From Oscillospiraceae bacterium (GTDB lineage Bacteria; Bacillota; Clostridia; Oscillospirales; Ruminococcaceae): a stretch of DNA of 64,000 nt. Each line of letters opens with the position of its first letter. Positions within the stretch are counted from its first letter, which is position 1. Under the pieces are notes generated by a model. That model was not told the origin of the DNA and searched no databases. It was given only the letters and a program-made list of their open reading frames with translations. Location of the stretch: the NCBI GenBank assembly GCA_017847885.1, contig JAGAUA010000019.1, positions 1 through 64,000 of the forward strand. The letters are read 5' to 3'. A program made the position numbers and the translations under genes. Below, one piece after another: positions 43,329 through 52,431 of the stretch.

Positions 43329-44146
43329 TACACATCACCTCTTTTGCACAGTTTGACAATTCCTTTATATATAAAAGGCAGAAGTCTGAAAAAGAATGAA
43401 AGTGCGCCCGAGAGCATCAGGAAGCCGATACCTGCCGTAAAAATACCTGCGGCAATGCACGAAAGTCCAAACGCAATTGATGACGGAATATTAACGATTC
43501 CCACGATGACTGCACATACTGCGCCAACCACACAAGCAGCGCCTGCAATGCCTACCGCAAACATTGCTGCAAGGATTGCAAAGATCGCCGGAATTATTCC
43601 GCAGGCAAGAGGGATACCTACAAATACTCCTAAGATTATCCAGAATGCCAGCCAGCCTCCGCTGATGGGCTTTTTCTGCTGCTTAGGCGGAGGCGTACTC
43701 TCGGTATTTCCGTGAGTGTAGAAATCATCGAACATACCCTTGTTCTGTTCGTGAGCAGCGCTCTGCTCGTGATATTCACCCTTCTGCTCCTGCGTGGGCA
43801 TATTCTGGGGCATGATGTCCTCTGCCATATCGGGTGCAGGCTGCTCTGCCTGCTCGAAAGCCTCGGGCTTTTTCAGCGAAGCAAAAACGCTGGCATTATT
43901 TTGGGGCATGGGCTTGCTTGCCTTGTAATTGAGGTAAACCTCGCTTTTGGAATACAATGAAGTTTCCCCGATAATGCTTCTTGCAAGGCTGAAAGGCTTA
44001 CCCAGATCCTCGATAACAGCCTGTTCGTTTTCGGGACCTGCCTCATCGAAATATTCCTCATAAAACCTTACTGCCAGATCGCGTTCTTCCTTTGGCAGTG
44101 AAATAAGGTGTGAGTCAAGCTCTTTAAGATATTCGTCACGTGTCAT
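43328..44146 (-). CDS. DUF1700 (HAAS) family membrane protein
   Basis: A 272-residue protein. The N-terminal HAAS domain (MTRDEYLKELDSHLISLPKE and RFYEEYFDEAGPENEQ) is about 75 residues and is followed by a flexible Gln/Pro/Glu-rich stretch and four or five hydrophobic helices rich in Ala, Gly and Ile at the C-terminus. HAAS proteins form pairs with PadR regulators and are thought to bind and control them from the membrane. It overlaps padR by ATGA. GGAGG precedes the start within padR. Confidence 0.9.
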   Translation of the reverse strand: MTRDEYLKELDSHLISLPKEERDLAVRFYEEYFDEAGPENEQAVIEDLGKPFSLARSIIGETSLYSKSEVYLNYKASKPMPQNNASVFASLKKPEAFEQAEQPAPDMAEDIMPQNMPTQEQKGEYHEQSAAHEQNKGMFDDFYTHGNTESTPPPKQQKKPISGGWLAFWIILGVFVGIPLACGIIPAIFAILAAMFAVGIAGAACVVGAVCAVIVGIVNIPSSIAFGLSCIAAGIFTAGIGFLMLSGALSFFFRLLPFIYKGIVKLCKRGDV

Positions 44147-44472
44147 TGATTAACCTCCTCGTCTGACGGTTCAGTAATAAGACTGTCAATTTTTTCTTTG
44201 TATACCAGCCATTCATCGCGGTATATTTTAAGCTGTTCGATACCCTTTTCGGTTATCTTGTAATATCGTCTGTTTCTGCCGATATACTCCTGATCGTAGC
44301 TTGCAAGGTACTCATTTTTCATAAGACGTCTCAGCACGGGATAAAGCGTCGATTCCGACATCTCCATAGCCTCGCGTATCTCCTGGGTTATTTTATATCC
44401 GTAAGTATCCTCTTTTGCAACAACTGAAAGCACAAGTGCGTCAAGCAAAGCGGCGCTGACCGGAAAAACCAT
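44143..44472 (-). CDS. PadR family transcriptional regulator
   Basis: A 109-residue winged-helix repressor of the short PadR-s2 class: LLDALVLSVVAKEDTYGYKI, EMSESTLYPVLRRLMKNEYL and RYYKITEKGIEQL, followed by a dimerising C-terminal helix. It heads a four-gene operon with DUF1700, DUF4097 and PspC genes and very probably represses it, responding to membrane perturbation or cationic compounds as in related loci. AAGGAGG precedes the ATG. Confidence 0.93.
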   Translation of the reverse strand: MVFPVSAALLDALVLSVVAKEDTYGYKITQEIREAMEMSESTLYPVLRRLMKNEYLASYDQEYIGRNRRYYKITEKGIEQLKIYRDEWLVYKEKIDSLITEPSDEEVNQ

Positions 44473-44657
44473 ATTTGACCTCCTTTTATTTTGAGAAATA
44501 AAAAGCTTTGGATTGCTGTCTGTGTTATATTATACAGCATATAATATAATTTGTCAACAGGTATTTTTAAAAAATATTTTTTAGGCAACATCGCACAAAT
44601 TCTGCCGTCTGTTTACGCACATAATTGTACATAATCCAAACGGCAGACCGATAAACA

Positions 44658-46619
44658 TTATATTTCTTCCGAAAGCATGACCCACTCGTCCTCATATTCG
44701 GAGCAAAGCTTTTTCATGCTTTCCAGCTTTTCGCATTTTTCCTGCATAAGCTGATAATCCGAGCAAACATCGGGGTCGGCAAGCTCGGTTTGTATGACCG
44801 CCATTTCCCCTTCGAGGCGCTCTATTTCCTTTTCAAGCTCTTTTATGCGGGCTCTCTTTTTTGCGTCCGCGGCACGCTGCTCCTTGGAGCGGTATGTCTT
44901 CGCATTCTTTTCCTCCGCAAGCTGTCTTGCACGTTCCTGCTTCTGCGCTTCAAGGATTTTTTCCGCGGCTTCCTCTTTTTCCCGTTTAACAGCAATATAA
45001 TCGTCAAAGCCGCCGTTGTAGCTTTCCACGGAATTTTCGGTTATCTCTATAATTCTCGTTGCCAGCTTATTCAGCAGGTAGCGGTCGTGGGAAACAAAAA
45101 TAACCGTTCCGTCAAATTCGCAGAGTGCCTGCTCCAGCACCTCCTTGGTGTCAATATCCAAGTGGTTTGTCGGCTCGTCGAGGATAAGCACGTTTCCCCT
45201 CTCCAGCATCATTATCGCGAAGCACAGCTTTGCTCGCTCGCCGCCGCTTATCACGCCTACCTTTTTGAAAACATTCTCTCCCACAAGCCGTACACAGCCC
45301 AAAAGCGACCTTACCTCGGTATCCGACATTGTTCTGTACCGGGAATGTACCTCGTCCATAACTGTCTTGTTGGGGTCAAGCTGGGCATTTTCCTGGTCAA
45401 AATAGGAAATCTTAACATTTTTTGTCCACTCGATAATGCCGTGGTCGCAAGGCAGCTTGCGCTGGATAACCTTGAGCAGCGTGGATTTTCCGATGCCGTT
45501 TGAGCCGATAACAGCAAGCTTTTCGCCCCGTTTTACCTCAAATGAAAGCGAGTCCACAAGAGTTTTGCGTTCTGCGCCTCTGCCTACGGAAACGTCAATA
45601 TTTTTTACCGTCAGCAAATCGAAGGGAGGAGTGATGTCGTACTCAAACTTGATTTTCGCCGATTTTTCATACAGTATCGGCTTTTCGATAATCTCCATGC
45701 TTTCAAGCTTTTTGATGCGGCTTTTCGCCATAGCGGAAGTAGTAGCGCGCACAAGATTTCGGTCGACGAAATCCTGAAGCTTTGCAATTTCAGCCTGCTG
45801 CGCCTCGTATTCCTTGAGCTGGCGAGTTACCTCTGCCTGTTTAAGCTTTACAAATGCCGAATAATTGCCCCTGTAACGCTTCAGCACGCCACGCTCTATC
45901 TCGCATATCGAGGTCGTAAGCTTGTCCAGAAAGTAACGGTCGTGGGATACGATAAGCAGTGCGCCCTTGTAATCCCGAAGATAATCCTCCAGCCACATTA
46001 TCGTATTGAAATCAAGATGGTTGGTAGGCTCGTCAAGAATAAGCAGCTTTGGGTTTTCAAGCAGAAGCTTTGCAAGGGCAAGTCTGGTCTTTTCTCCGCC
46101 GCTAAGTGTGGAAATTACCCTGTCGTAGGTGTCGGGAGGAAAGCCCATACCGTTTAAAACCTTGCTGATGTTCACGTCCACAAGGTAACCGTCGTTGGAC
46201 TCGAAAAACGCAGTTTTTGCGTCATACTCACGGGAAATCTCAAGGAAATGCTTTTCATCGTCGTGTGCCGACGGGTCAGCCATAATTGCTTCAAGCTCTC
46301 TGAGTCTGTCGGCAGTTTCCAGCAGCTCCGTAAAAACCGACTTCATTTCCTCTATAATGGTACTTGAACGGTCAAGCCCCGTATTTTGTTCAAGAAAGCC
46401 TATCGTCATGCCCCGTGAAAGCGATATCCTTGCAACATTAGGCTCCTGCTGGGTCTCCGGCTCTTCTTTGCCCGTAATTATCCGCAGCAGAGTAGATTTT
46501 CCGCAGCCGTTTATGCCGATAAGACCTATTCTGTCGTTATCCTCAATAGTAAGCGCAACGTTTTTCAGCACTTGATTTCCGTTATAAAACTTACTTATAT
46601 TTTCAAGTGAAATAACCAT
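44658..46619 (-). CDS. ABC-F family ATPase
   Basis: A 653-residue soluble tandem ABC ATPase: Walker A GINGCGKST and GSNGIGKST, signatures TLSGGEKTRLALAK and VISGGERAKLCFAI, Walker B LLILDEPTNHLDF and VLILDEPTNHLDI, a basic interdomain linker (FVDRNLVRATTSAMAKSRIK) and a C-terminal coiled coil (540-650). ABC-F proteins bind the ribosome E-site; some rescue stalled ribosomes (EttA, YdiF-like) and others remove antibiotics. This architecture with a long C-terminal coiled coil fits the YdiF/Uup-like group more than the resistance group, but the distinction is not certain. No transmembrane partner. AAAGGA precedes the start. Confidence 0.93.
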   Translation of the reverse strand: MVISLENISKFYNGNQVLKNVALTIEDNDRIGLIGINGCGKSTLLRIITGKEEPETQQEPNVARISLSRGMTIGFLEQNTGLDRSSTIIEEMKSVFTELLETADRLRELEAIMADPSAHDDEKHFLEISREYDAKTAFFESNDGYLVDVNISKVLNGMGFPPDTYDRVISTLSGGEKTRLALAKLLLENPKLLILDEPTNHLDFNTIMWLEDYLRDYKGALLIVSHDRYFLDKLTTSICEIERGVLKRYRGNYSAFVKLKQAEVTRQLKEYEAQQAEIAKLQDFVDRNLVRATTSAMAKSRIKKLESMEIIEKPILYEKSAKIKFEYDITPPFDLLTVKNIDVSVGRGAERKTLVDSLSFEVKRGEKLAVIGSNGIGKSTLLKVIQRKLPCDHGIIEWTKNVKISYFDQENAQLDPNKTVMDEVHSRYRTMSDTEVRSLLGCVRLVGENVFKKVGVISGGERAKLCFAIMMLERGNVLILDEPTNHLDIDTKEVLEQALCEFDGTVIFVSHDRYLLNKLATRIIEITENSVESYNGGFDDYIAVKREKEEAAEKILEAQKQERARQLAEEKNAKTYRSKEQRAADAKKRARIKELEKEIERLEGEMAVIQTELADPDVCSDYQLMQEKCEKLESMKKLCSEYEDEWVMLSEEI

Positions 46620-46697
46620 TTTAATATCCTTTCGCTTGTATCATCACATAAAAATCCATTATAATTATACGTCCAAAAGTAAATTTTGTCAAGAAAA

Positions 46698-46734
46698 TCC
46701 CCGTGCAAAGGGGAGCCCCTAATGCACGGGGATA
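46698..46734 (-). terminator. terminator of the diguanylate cyclase gene
   Basis: TCCCCGTGCA/TGCACGGGGA stem (10 bp) with an inner GGGG/CCCC pairing; the minus-strand continuation is TTTTCTTG. Confidence 0.7.
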
Positions 46735-46745
46735 TGTTTTATTAA

Positions 46746-47825
46746 TTATACTGTTCTTGCTGTTTCATTATCTGTAATGACCTTGTTTTTTCCGCTGCTT
46801 TTTGCTTCATACAAAAATTTGTCGGCTCTTGCAATGGTATGCTCGATATTTTCGCCGCCATTGTAGAACGTAACGCCTGCGGAAATGCTTATGCGTATGG
46901 CATTTTCATCATCAACGGGGACATCGCAGTTCATCAGCTTTGTGCGGACCTCCTCCGCTTTATCGGAGATACGTGCAAAGCAATCCTCGTCCGTGCCGAC
47001 AATGAGGAATTCCTCCCCTCCCCATCTGCACGCAAAATCGTTCCTGCTTTCAACGCTTCTGAGAATATCGGCAAGAGTTTGAAGCGCCTTGTCGCCCGTA
47101 TCATGGCCGTATCGGTCGTTTACCTTTTTAAAATTGTCAATATCGAGAATTGCCACGGCAAGCTGCACTTTTCCTTTAGAAGCTTTGCCGAGTATCTGCT
47201 TGAACACCTCGTTTGTCCTGTGCCTGTTTGCAAGCCCCGTAAGTTCATCATATTCCGCGTTGTATTTAAGCTTGCTTTCAATGTCAAGAGTAAGATTTTC
47301 GTATACCGTCATGTAAACTATCAGAAACATGAAAATAACTATAATATTTGCCGAGAAAATAATCGAGCATATCGTTTTATGTTCAAGCGGATAAATAGGA
47401 GGTATTTCAAAGGTTATCATACGCACTGTTATAAAAATAACCATAATGACCATTGAAAAGATAACGGGATATGTGCGCTTTCCGCTGCTTCTTTGTGAAA
47501 GGTAATCATTGTAAAAGGCAATTGGGACGTTAGCAAGGCAATAGAACTGAAAGCCGTAGTCCCAGCCGACGCAGAACGTAGCCAACGTCATATGTATAAC
47601 AATTTCAATATTTACCAAAATCAGATACAAGGTAGTATTTTTGTTTAACATTACAAAAAGCGATAAATAGGTTATAACGCTGACTATATTCATGTAAACC
47701 ATGATATTAACTTTAAGCAAGGCAAACATTACCAAAAATGAAATATGGATAGTAAGCAAAGCCACATTTACGGCAAATCCAAATCTTGAGATAAAGTTTG
47801 CCAGGGTCGTATTTTTAAAGTTCAT
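46746..47825 (-). CDS. membrane-bound diguanylate cyclase
   Basis: A 359-residue protein with five or six hydrophobic helices (1-190) and a GGDEF domain (about 190-355). The active-site loop is RWGGEEF, and DIDNFKKVNDRYGHDTGDKA, upstream, is canonical, so cyclic-di-GMP synthesis from two GTP is likely. An RxxD inhibitory site is not evident at the usual place. The membrane part may sense envelope or small-molecule signals. Transcribed alone and divergent from the amylase gene. Confidence 0.92.
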   Translation of the reverse strand: MNFKNTTLANFISRFGFAVNVALLTIHISFLVMFALLKVNIMVYMNIVSVITYLSLFVMLNKNTTLYLILVNIEIVIHMTLATFCVGWDYGFQFYCLANVPIAFYNDYLSQRSSGKRTYPVIFSMVIMVIFITVRMITFEIPPIYPLEHKTICSIIFSANIIVIFMFLIVYMTVYENLTLDIESKLKYNAEYDELTGLANRHRTNEVFKQILGKASKGKVQLAVAILDIDNFKKVNDRYGHDTGDKALQTLADILRSVESRNDFACRWGGEEFLIVGTDEDCFARISDKAEEVRTKLMNCDVPVDDENAIRISISAGVTFYNGGENIEHTIARADKFLYEAKSSGKNKVITDNETARTV

Positions 47826-47950
47826 AATAGCACCCGTATTGTAAGATTATGTTGATCTAAAGTTATATACACTATTATAACATTTTTATTTTATAATTTC
47901 AATAGAAATTAACAACAAAACCTTGATTTTGCAGAAATTTACCGTTTCTC

Positions 47951-47979
47951 TTGCTTTATATTTGTAAATGTGGTATAAT
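47951..47979 (+). promoter_or_regulatory. promoter of the GH13 gene
   Basis: TTGCTT (47951-47956), 17 nt, TATAAT (47974-47979). The leader to the ATG at 48104 is about 115 nt and shows no recognised riboswitch. Confidence 0.7.
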
Positions 47980-48103
47980 TGAAGAAACGTCGGTTAAATC
48001 AGGTGCAAATACCGTTCTGTAATATTTTGGATAAATATGCAGGTAAAAACGGTCAGAACCGATTTTATCGGCAGTTATCGCTACATGAAACGGGGTATAC
48101 AAA

Positions 48104-49807
48104 ATGTCTCACTGGATCGAAAAAACCAATTTTTATCACATTTATCCTCTTGGCTTCTGCGGCTGCGAAAGGCTGCGTTCGGAAGCAAAGGAGCTTCCCG
48201 AGGGCAGGATATTAAAGGTTATCCGCTGGATCCCTCATCTCAAAAAGCTGAATATAAACGCTGTTTACTTCGGACCTGTCTTTGAATCCTTTGAACACGG
48301 CTATGATACGACCGATTATTACACTATTGATAAGCGTCTCGGCACAAACGAGGACTTCAAGCGTGTGTGCAACGAGCTTCACAAGAACGGTATCCGTGTT
48401 GTGCTGGACGGCGTTTTCAACCACGTCGGCAGAGAGCATTTCGCTTTCAAGGATGTTCAGATGCACGGTCAGGGCTCGCAATACAAGGACTGGTTCTCGG
48501 GCATGAATTTCGGCGGACGTTCACCCTACGGTGACAATTTCTCCTATGAGGGCTGGAACAACTGCTACAACCTTGTAAAGCTTAATCTTTACAACAATAA
48601 CGTTGTTGAGCATCTTCTCGGTGCAGTAAAAATGTGGATACAGGAGTGGGGCATCGATGGTATACGCTTTGACGCGGCAGATTGCCTTACCGAAGATTTT
48701 ATCAAGCGCATACATAGATTTACACGCGAGCTGCGTCCCGATTTCTGGCTTATGGGCGAGATAATTCACGGTCAGTACAACCGCTGGGCAAACCCCGATA
48801 TGTTTGACTGTGTTACAAATTATCAGTGCTATAAGGGAATTTATTCCTCACACAACGACCGCAACTACTTTGAGATAGCTCACTCCATCGAGTATCAGAC
48901 AGGTCAGTACGGCAACCTTTATATGTATAACTTCCTTGACAACCACGATGTTGCACGTCTGATGTCCGTGCTTAGAAACCCCGCGCACGCAGAATGCTGC
49001 TACACAATGATGTACTGTATGTACGGCGTTCCGTCTATATATTACGGCAGCGAGTTCGGCATTTACGGTGCAAAGGGCAGCGGACGCGACGCCGATTTGG
49101 CTATAAGACCCTGCTTGGAGCTTGACAGTATCCCCGACCGCAATGACGCGCTTTTGCAGCATATTTCCGAGCTTGGAGCAATACGTCTTTCCAGCCCTGC
49201 AGTTCAATCGGGTTCATATGCAAAGCTTGAGCTTAAAAATCAGACCTTCCTTTTCAAGCGTGAGCTGAACGGGGAGACCGTATATGTTGCGCTGAATATC
49301 AGCGACGGCGACTACACATTCAGAATAAACACCCACTATCAGAAGCTTGCCGACCGTCTCAGCGGCAGACAGTTTAACGTAAACGGAGGCGTTGCCGAGG
49401 TATGCGTGCCGCAAAACAAGTCAATGGTTCTTGTTGACGGTTCAATGGCAGCACCCGAGCCTGTAAAGCATGAAGAGATACCCGTTCCCGCACCGACTCC
49501 TGCTCCTGCACCCACACCTGCTCCCGTTCCTGCTCCCCAGCCCGAGCAGCCCAAGAATAACGGCATAAGAGGTCTTGGAGTTCCCAACGGCAGAAAAATC
49601 GTTATCGGCGGTCACTACAAGCATTTCAAGGGCGGCGATTATGTAGTGCTCAATGTTGCAAAGGACCACGAGACCTGCGAAGAACAGGTAGTCTATATGC
49701 AGATCTACGGCAAGCCTGTTGTATGGGTACGTCCGCTTAATATGTTCCTTGAGGATATCGACGACCACGGAAATGTTAAGCCGAGATTTGCATTTGTTCA
49801 GGAATAA
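48104..49807 (+). CDS. cytoplasmic GH13 alpha-amylase fused to a DUF1653 domain
   Basis: A 567-residue protein without signal peptide. Residues about 5-440 form a GH13 barrel and beta-sandwich: DGVFNHVG, nucleophile D190 in GIRFDAAD, acid/base E219 in LMGEIIHG and D282 in FLDNHDVAR. A Pro/Ala linker (about 458-485, PAPTPAPAPTPAPVPAPQPE) leads to a C-terminal DUF1653 domain (about 499-556: GGHYKHFKGGDYVVLNVAKD, VVWVRPLNMFLEDI). DUF1653 is normally a free 60-100 residue protein. The enzyme should cut maltodextrins or related alpha-glucans inside the cell. The role of the fused domain is unknown. The gene has its own promoter and terminator. Confidence 0.92.
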   Translation: MSHWIEKTNFYHIYPLGFCGCERLRSEAKELPEGRILKVIRWIPHLKKLNINAVYFGPVFESFEHGYDTTDYYTIDKRLGTNEDFKRVCNELHKNGIRVVLDGVFNHVGREHFAFKDVQMHGQGSQYKDWFSGMNFGGRSPYGDNFSYEGWNNCYNLVKLNLYNNNVVEHLLGAVKMWIQEWGIDGIRFDAADCLTEDFIKRIHRFTRELRPDFWLMGEIIHGQYNRWANPDMFDCVTNYQCYKGIYSSHNDRNYFEIAHSIEYQTGQYGNLYMYNFLDNHDVARLMSVLRNPAHAECCYTMMYCMYGVPSIYYGSEFGIYGAKGSGRDADLAIRPCLELDSIPDRNDALLQHISELGAIRLSSPAVQSGSYAKLELKNQTFLFKRELNGETVYVALNISDGDYTFRINTHYQKLADRLSGRQFNVNGGVAEVCVPQNKSMVLVDGSMAAPEPVKHEEIPVPAPTPAPAPTPAPVPAPQPEQPKNNGIRGLGVPNGRKIVIGGHYKHFKGGDYVVLNVAKDHETCEEQVVYMQIYGKPVVWVRPLNMFLEDIDDHGNVKPRFAFVQE

Positions 49808-49812
49808 GTTTC

Positions 49813-49845
49813 AAGGGTACCGTTTTGCGGTACCCTTGCTTTTTA
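49813..49845. terminator. terminator after the GH13 gene
   Basis: AAGGGTACCG-ttttg-CGGTACCCTT followed by GCTTTTTA, between convergent genes. Confidence 0.85.
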
Positions 49846-49858
49846 CCGAAGCTTATTG

Positions 49859-50020
49859 TCAGCTGTTCTTCTTAACGAAGGATTGACAGTCAGTACATTC
49901 GGGAACAGTGGGGTTAGCCTCGTGAGTGCCGACCTTAATGCAGTCCAGAGTGCAGTAATGCTCGGTATCCATGTTGTACTTGCAGCTTGTTACATCGCAT
50001 TTAATTGAAGGATTTTTCAT
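49859..50020 (-). CDS. DUF1540 small cysteine-rich protein
   Basis: A 53-residue protein (MKNPSIKCDVTSCKYNMDTE and onward) with six cysteines spaced as in DUF1540: CDVTSC, then C-TLD-C, then ECTDC. The spacing suggests a small metal-binding or disulfide-linked fold; related proteins are common in spore-forming Clostridia. AAAGGA lies 10 nt before the ATG. Its function is unknown. Confidence 0.85.
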   Translation of the reverse strand: MKNPSIKCDVTSCKYNMDTEHYCTLDCIKVGTHEANPTVPECTDCQSFVKKNS

Positions 50021-50212
50021 GATAAATCATTCCTTTCTTAGTCTCGTTTTTTTCGGAAAATCAGACTTGCGGACGCGGAGTATCCTTCGTATCTGCCTGC
50101 CTGTTTTCCTTTGAGATCAAGCCGTTTTAACATCGGCAAAACTTATTATTTGCGCCTTATCCTTAAAAATGCAATGGAATTTTTGGAACAGTAAATATAT
50201 TGTTATTTTTGC

Positions 50213-50241
50213 TTGAAAAAATATGTACAGTATGTTATAAT
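50213..50241 (+). promoter_or_regulatory. promoter of the cca gene
   Basis: TTGAAA (50213-50218), 17 nt, TATAAT (50236-50241). Confidence 0.75.
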
Positions 50242-50279
50242 AATAAATAAGTTTTATTTTTCGCGAAAGGAATGATCTT

Positions 50280-51626
50280 ATGGATATATATATGCCGCCG
50301 TATGTCGAAGCTGTGATAAACAGGCTTGAAGACAGCGGCTTTGAGGCATACATAGTGGGCGGCTGCGTTCGCGACTCTCTTCTCGGCAAAGAACCGAAGG
50401 ATTATGATATCACCACATCCGCTTCACCCGAGCAGATAAAAGAATGCTTCAGTGACAGTACTGTTATTGAAACGGGCATTAAGCACGGAACAGTAACCGT
50501 TGTTTCCGACGGGAATAATATCGAGGTCACCACCTTTCGCGTTGACGGCGATTATACCGACCACCGACACCCTTCAAGCGTTGAATTTTCCGACAAGCTT
50601 GTTGACGACCTTTTAAGGCGCGATTTTACAATAAATTCAATGGCGTACAACCACAGGACGGGTATTATAGATAAATTCGGTGCGCAGAGAGATTTGTTTC
50701 GACGGGTCATTTCCTGCGTAGGCGAGCCTGCGGTAAGATTTAACGAGGACGCTTTGCGGATAATGCGCGCTCTGCGTTTTTCTGCAGAGCTTGGCTTTGA
50801 GATAGACGAGATAACGACTCTTGCGATACATGACATGAAACGGCTGCTGAAAAATGTTTCCGCAGAACGTATCGCAAAAGAGCTTATGCTGCTTTTGACA
50901 GGCAGCTCGCCCTATAAAACGCTTACGGAATTTGCAGATGTTTTTGCGGTAATTATACCCGAGATCAAGCCATGTATAGGCTTTGACCAGCACAGCCGCT
51001 ATCATGTTTACGATGTTTGGGAGCATACAGCGGCATCTATCGAACATTCAAAGCCCGACCCCAATGTGCGCCTTGCACTTCTGCTGCATGATATTGCAAA
51101 GCCTCAGTGCTTCAAGCTTGACGACGAGGGCAACGGACATTTCTTCAATCACGAAAAGCTCAGTGCGGAAATGGCAGAGCAGATACTGCATGACTTGAAA
51201 ATGCCTTCCGCAGTTATCAAGCGCGTTACAAAGCTTATAAAGTATCATTATGTGACCCCTGTTGACGATGTAAAGGTTGTAAAACGGCTGCTTTCTGCTG
51301 TGGGGGAGGAAGACTTCCCGTTGCTTATCGAAGTAATGAAGGGCGATAACAAGGCGAAGCAAAGCTTCTGCTTTGAACGTGTCCAAACCCTTGACACAAT
51401 GCAGGTCAGGGCGCGTGAAATTATTGAGCAAAATCAGTGCGTAAAGGTTTCCGATTTGACCGTTGACGGAAACGATATGCTGAAAATAGGATTTTCCGGC
51501 AAAGGCGTAGGCGAGATCCTTGACGTGCTTTTAAACGAAGTTATTGAGGAGAATATTTCCAATACACGGAGCAGCCTTTTGGAATTTGCTGAGAAATATT
51601 ACGCTGAAAATGCCTGCAAAGCATAG
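50280..51626 (+). CDS. cca: CCA tRNA nucleotidyltransferase with HD domain
   Basis: A 448-residue class II nucleotidyltransferase that adds or repairs the 3' CCA of tRNAs with CTP and ATP. The catalytic motif is YIVGGCVRDSLLGKEPKDYD, with the paired aspartates of DYDI. RRDFTINSMAYN and RFNEDALRIMRALRF follow. A C-terminal HD domain (LLLHDIAKPQCF) adds phosphohydrolase activity, as in the E. coli-type enzyme. AAAGGA precedes the ATG. Two tRNA-Ser genes lie directly downstream, both with encoded CCA. Confidence 0.95.
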   Translation: MDIYMPPYVEAVINRLEDSGFEAYIVGGCVRDSLLGKEPKDYDITTSASPEQIKECFSDSTVIETGIKHGTVTVVSDGNNIEVTTFRVDGDYTDHRHPSSVEFSDKLVDDLLRRDFTINSMAYNHRTGIIDKFGAQRDLFRRVISCVGEPAVRFNEDALRIMRALRFSAELGFEIDEITTLAIHDMKRLLKNVSAERIAKELMLLLTGSSPYKTLTEFADVFAVIIPEIKPCIGFDQHSRYHVYDVWEHTAASIEHSKPDPNVRLALLLHDIAKPQCFKLDDEGNGHFFNHEKLSAEMAEQILHDLKMPSAVIKRVTKLIKYHYVTPVDDVKVVKRLLSAVGEEDFPLLIEVMKGDNKAKQSFCFERVQTLDTMQVRAREIIEQNQCVKVSDLTVDGNDMLKIGFSGKGVGEILDVLLNEVIEENISNTRSSLLEFAEKYYAENACKA

Positions 51627-51662
51627 TTTTTGCACCATTTAAAAAAATATTTAGTTTTGCTC

Positions 51663-51691
51663 TTGACAAATGATACATAATATGATAAAAT
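51663..51691 (+). promoter_or_regulatory. promoter of the tRNA-Ser pair
   Basis: TTGACA (51663-51668), 17 nt, TAAAAT (51686-51691). Confidence 0.7.
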
Positions 51692-51722
51692 ATATAAGTC
51701 GCTGATAGTTTGCGGCTTATAC

Positions 51723-51811
<89 letters not shown>

Positions 51812-51838
51812 ACAAAATACTTTTTTTGTTACCATTAT

Positions 51839-51928
51839 GCAGAAGTACTCAAGTGGTGACGAGGCGCCCCTGCTAAGGGCGTAGGTCGGGTAACCGGCGC
51901 GAGGGTTCAAATCCCTCCTTCTGCGCCA
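51839..51928 (+). tRNA. tRNA-Ser (GCT)
   Basis: Acceptor GCAGAAG pairs with CTTCTGC; CGCCC-CTGCTAA-GGGCG gives anticodon GCT; a long variable arm and encoded CCA are present. It lies 27 nt after the first tRNA-Ser, probably one transcript. Confidence 0.95.
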
Positions 51929-51931
51929 ATT

Positions 51932-51966
51932 AAATCCAAAGGCAATATGTTGTCTTTGGATTTTTT
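51932..51966 (+). terminator. terminator of the tRNA-Ser pair
   Basis: AATCCAAAG/CTTTGGATT stem followed by TTTTTTG. Confidence 0.8.
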
Positions 51967-52020
51967 TGTTATATTTAGTTTTTTTATTCTCAAAAATATA
52001 ATTAAATTTGCCGAAACGTC

Positions 52021-52049
52021 TTGCAATTTGAGCAAAACAATTGTATAAT
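52021..52049 (+). promoter_or_regulatory. promoter of the small membrane protein gene
   Basis: TTGCAA (52021-52026), 17 nt, TATAAT (52044-52049). The leader contains a CCGCCGT/ACGGCGG inverted repeat (52096-52128). Confidence 0.6.
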
Positions 52050-52146
52050 AATCAATATAGTGCTGCAGCGGCGTCTGCGTAATTCGACCATTTGCCGCCG
52101 TAAATGGTTCATCATAATTTTAACGGCGGAGAAAAGGAGCTTTTCT

Positions 52147-52389
52147 ATGTTCAAGGAATTTACCGAAAATGCAGTTGCAAAGGCTAAAGAGGATGTTGTA
52201 CTCACAAACGGCGTGCTTGTTCTCATTGCGTTGGTATCGTTCATTACAGGGCTTGTTATTGGCATACTTTGCGCTTCGGGTGCAAAATCCAAGAAAAATA
52301 AGAAGCTTTCCTTCAATGCGGATGATTATGTCCGCGACCTTAACTTTGACGATGATGAAGACGATGACGATTACGAGTATTCGTTCTGA
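52147..52389 (+). CDS. small single-pass membrane protein with acidic tail
   Basis: An 80-residue protein starting MFKEFTENAVAKAKEDVVLT behind AAAAGGAG. It has one helix (about 23-45, GVLVLIALVSFITGLVIGIL), a basic segment (KSKKNKK) and an extremely acidic C-terminus (DLNFDDDEDDDDYEYSF). Charge order puts the tail in the cytoplasm. I do not recognise a family. It precedes ychF by 42 nt on the same strand and may be co-transcribed with it. Confidence 0.8.
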   Translation: MFKEFTENAVAKAKEDVVLTNGVLVLIALVSFITGLVIGILCASGAKSKKNKKLSFNADDYVRDLNFDDDEDDDDYEYSF

Positions 52390-52431
52390 TACGCCGAAGA
52401 ATAATTTTTACAGAAAAGGACTTTCAATAAT

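Noticed and set aside
44600..44655. TCTGCCGT/ACGGCAGA inverted repeat after the ABC-F gene
   Set aside because: The 8-bp stem has a very long loop and no T-tract, so it is not convincing as a terminator.
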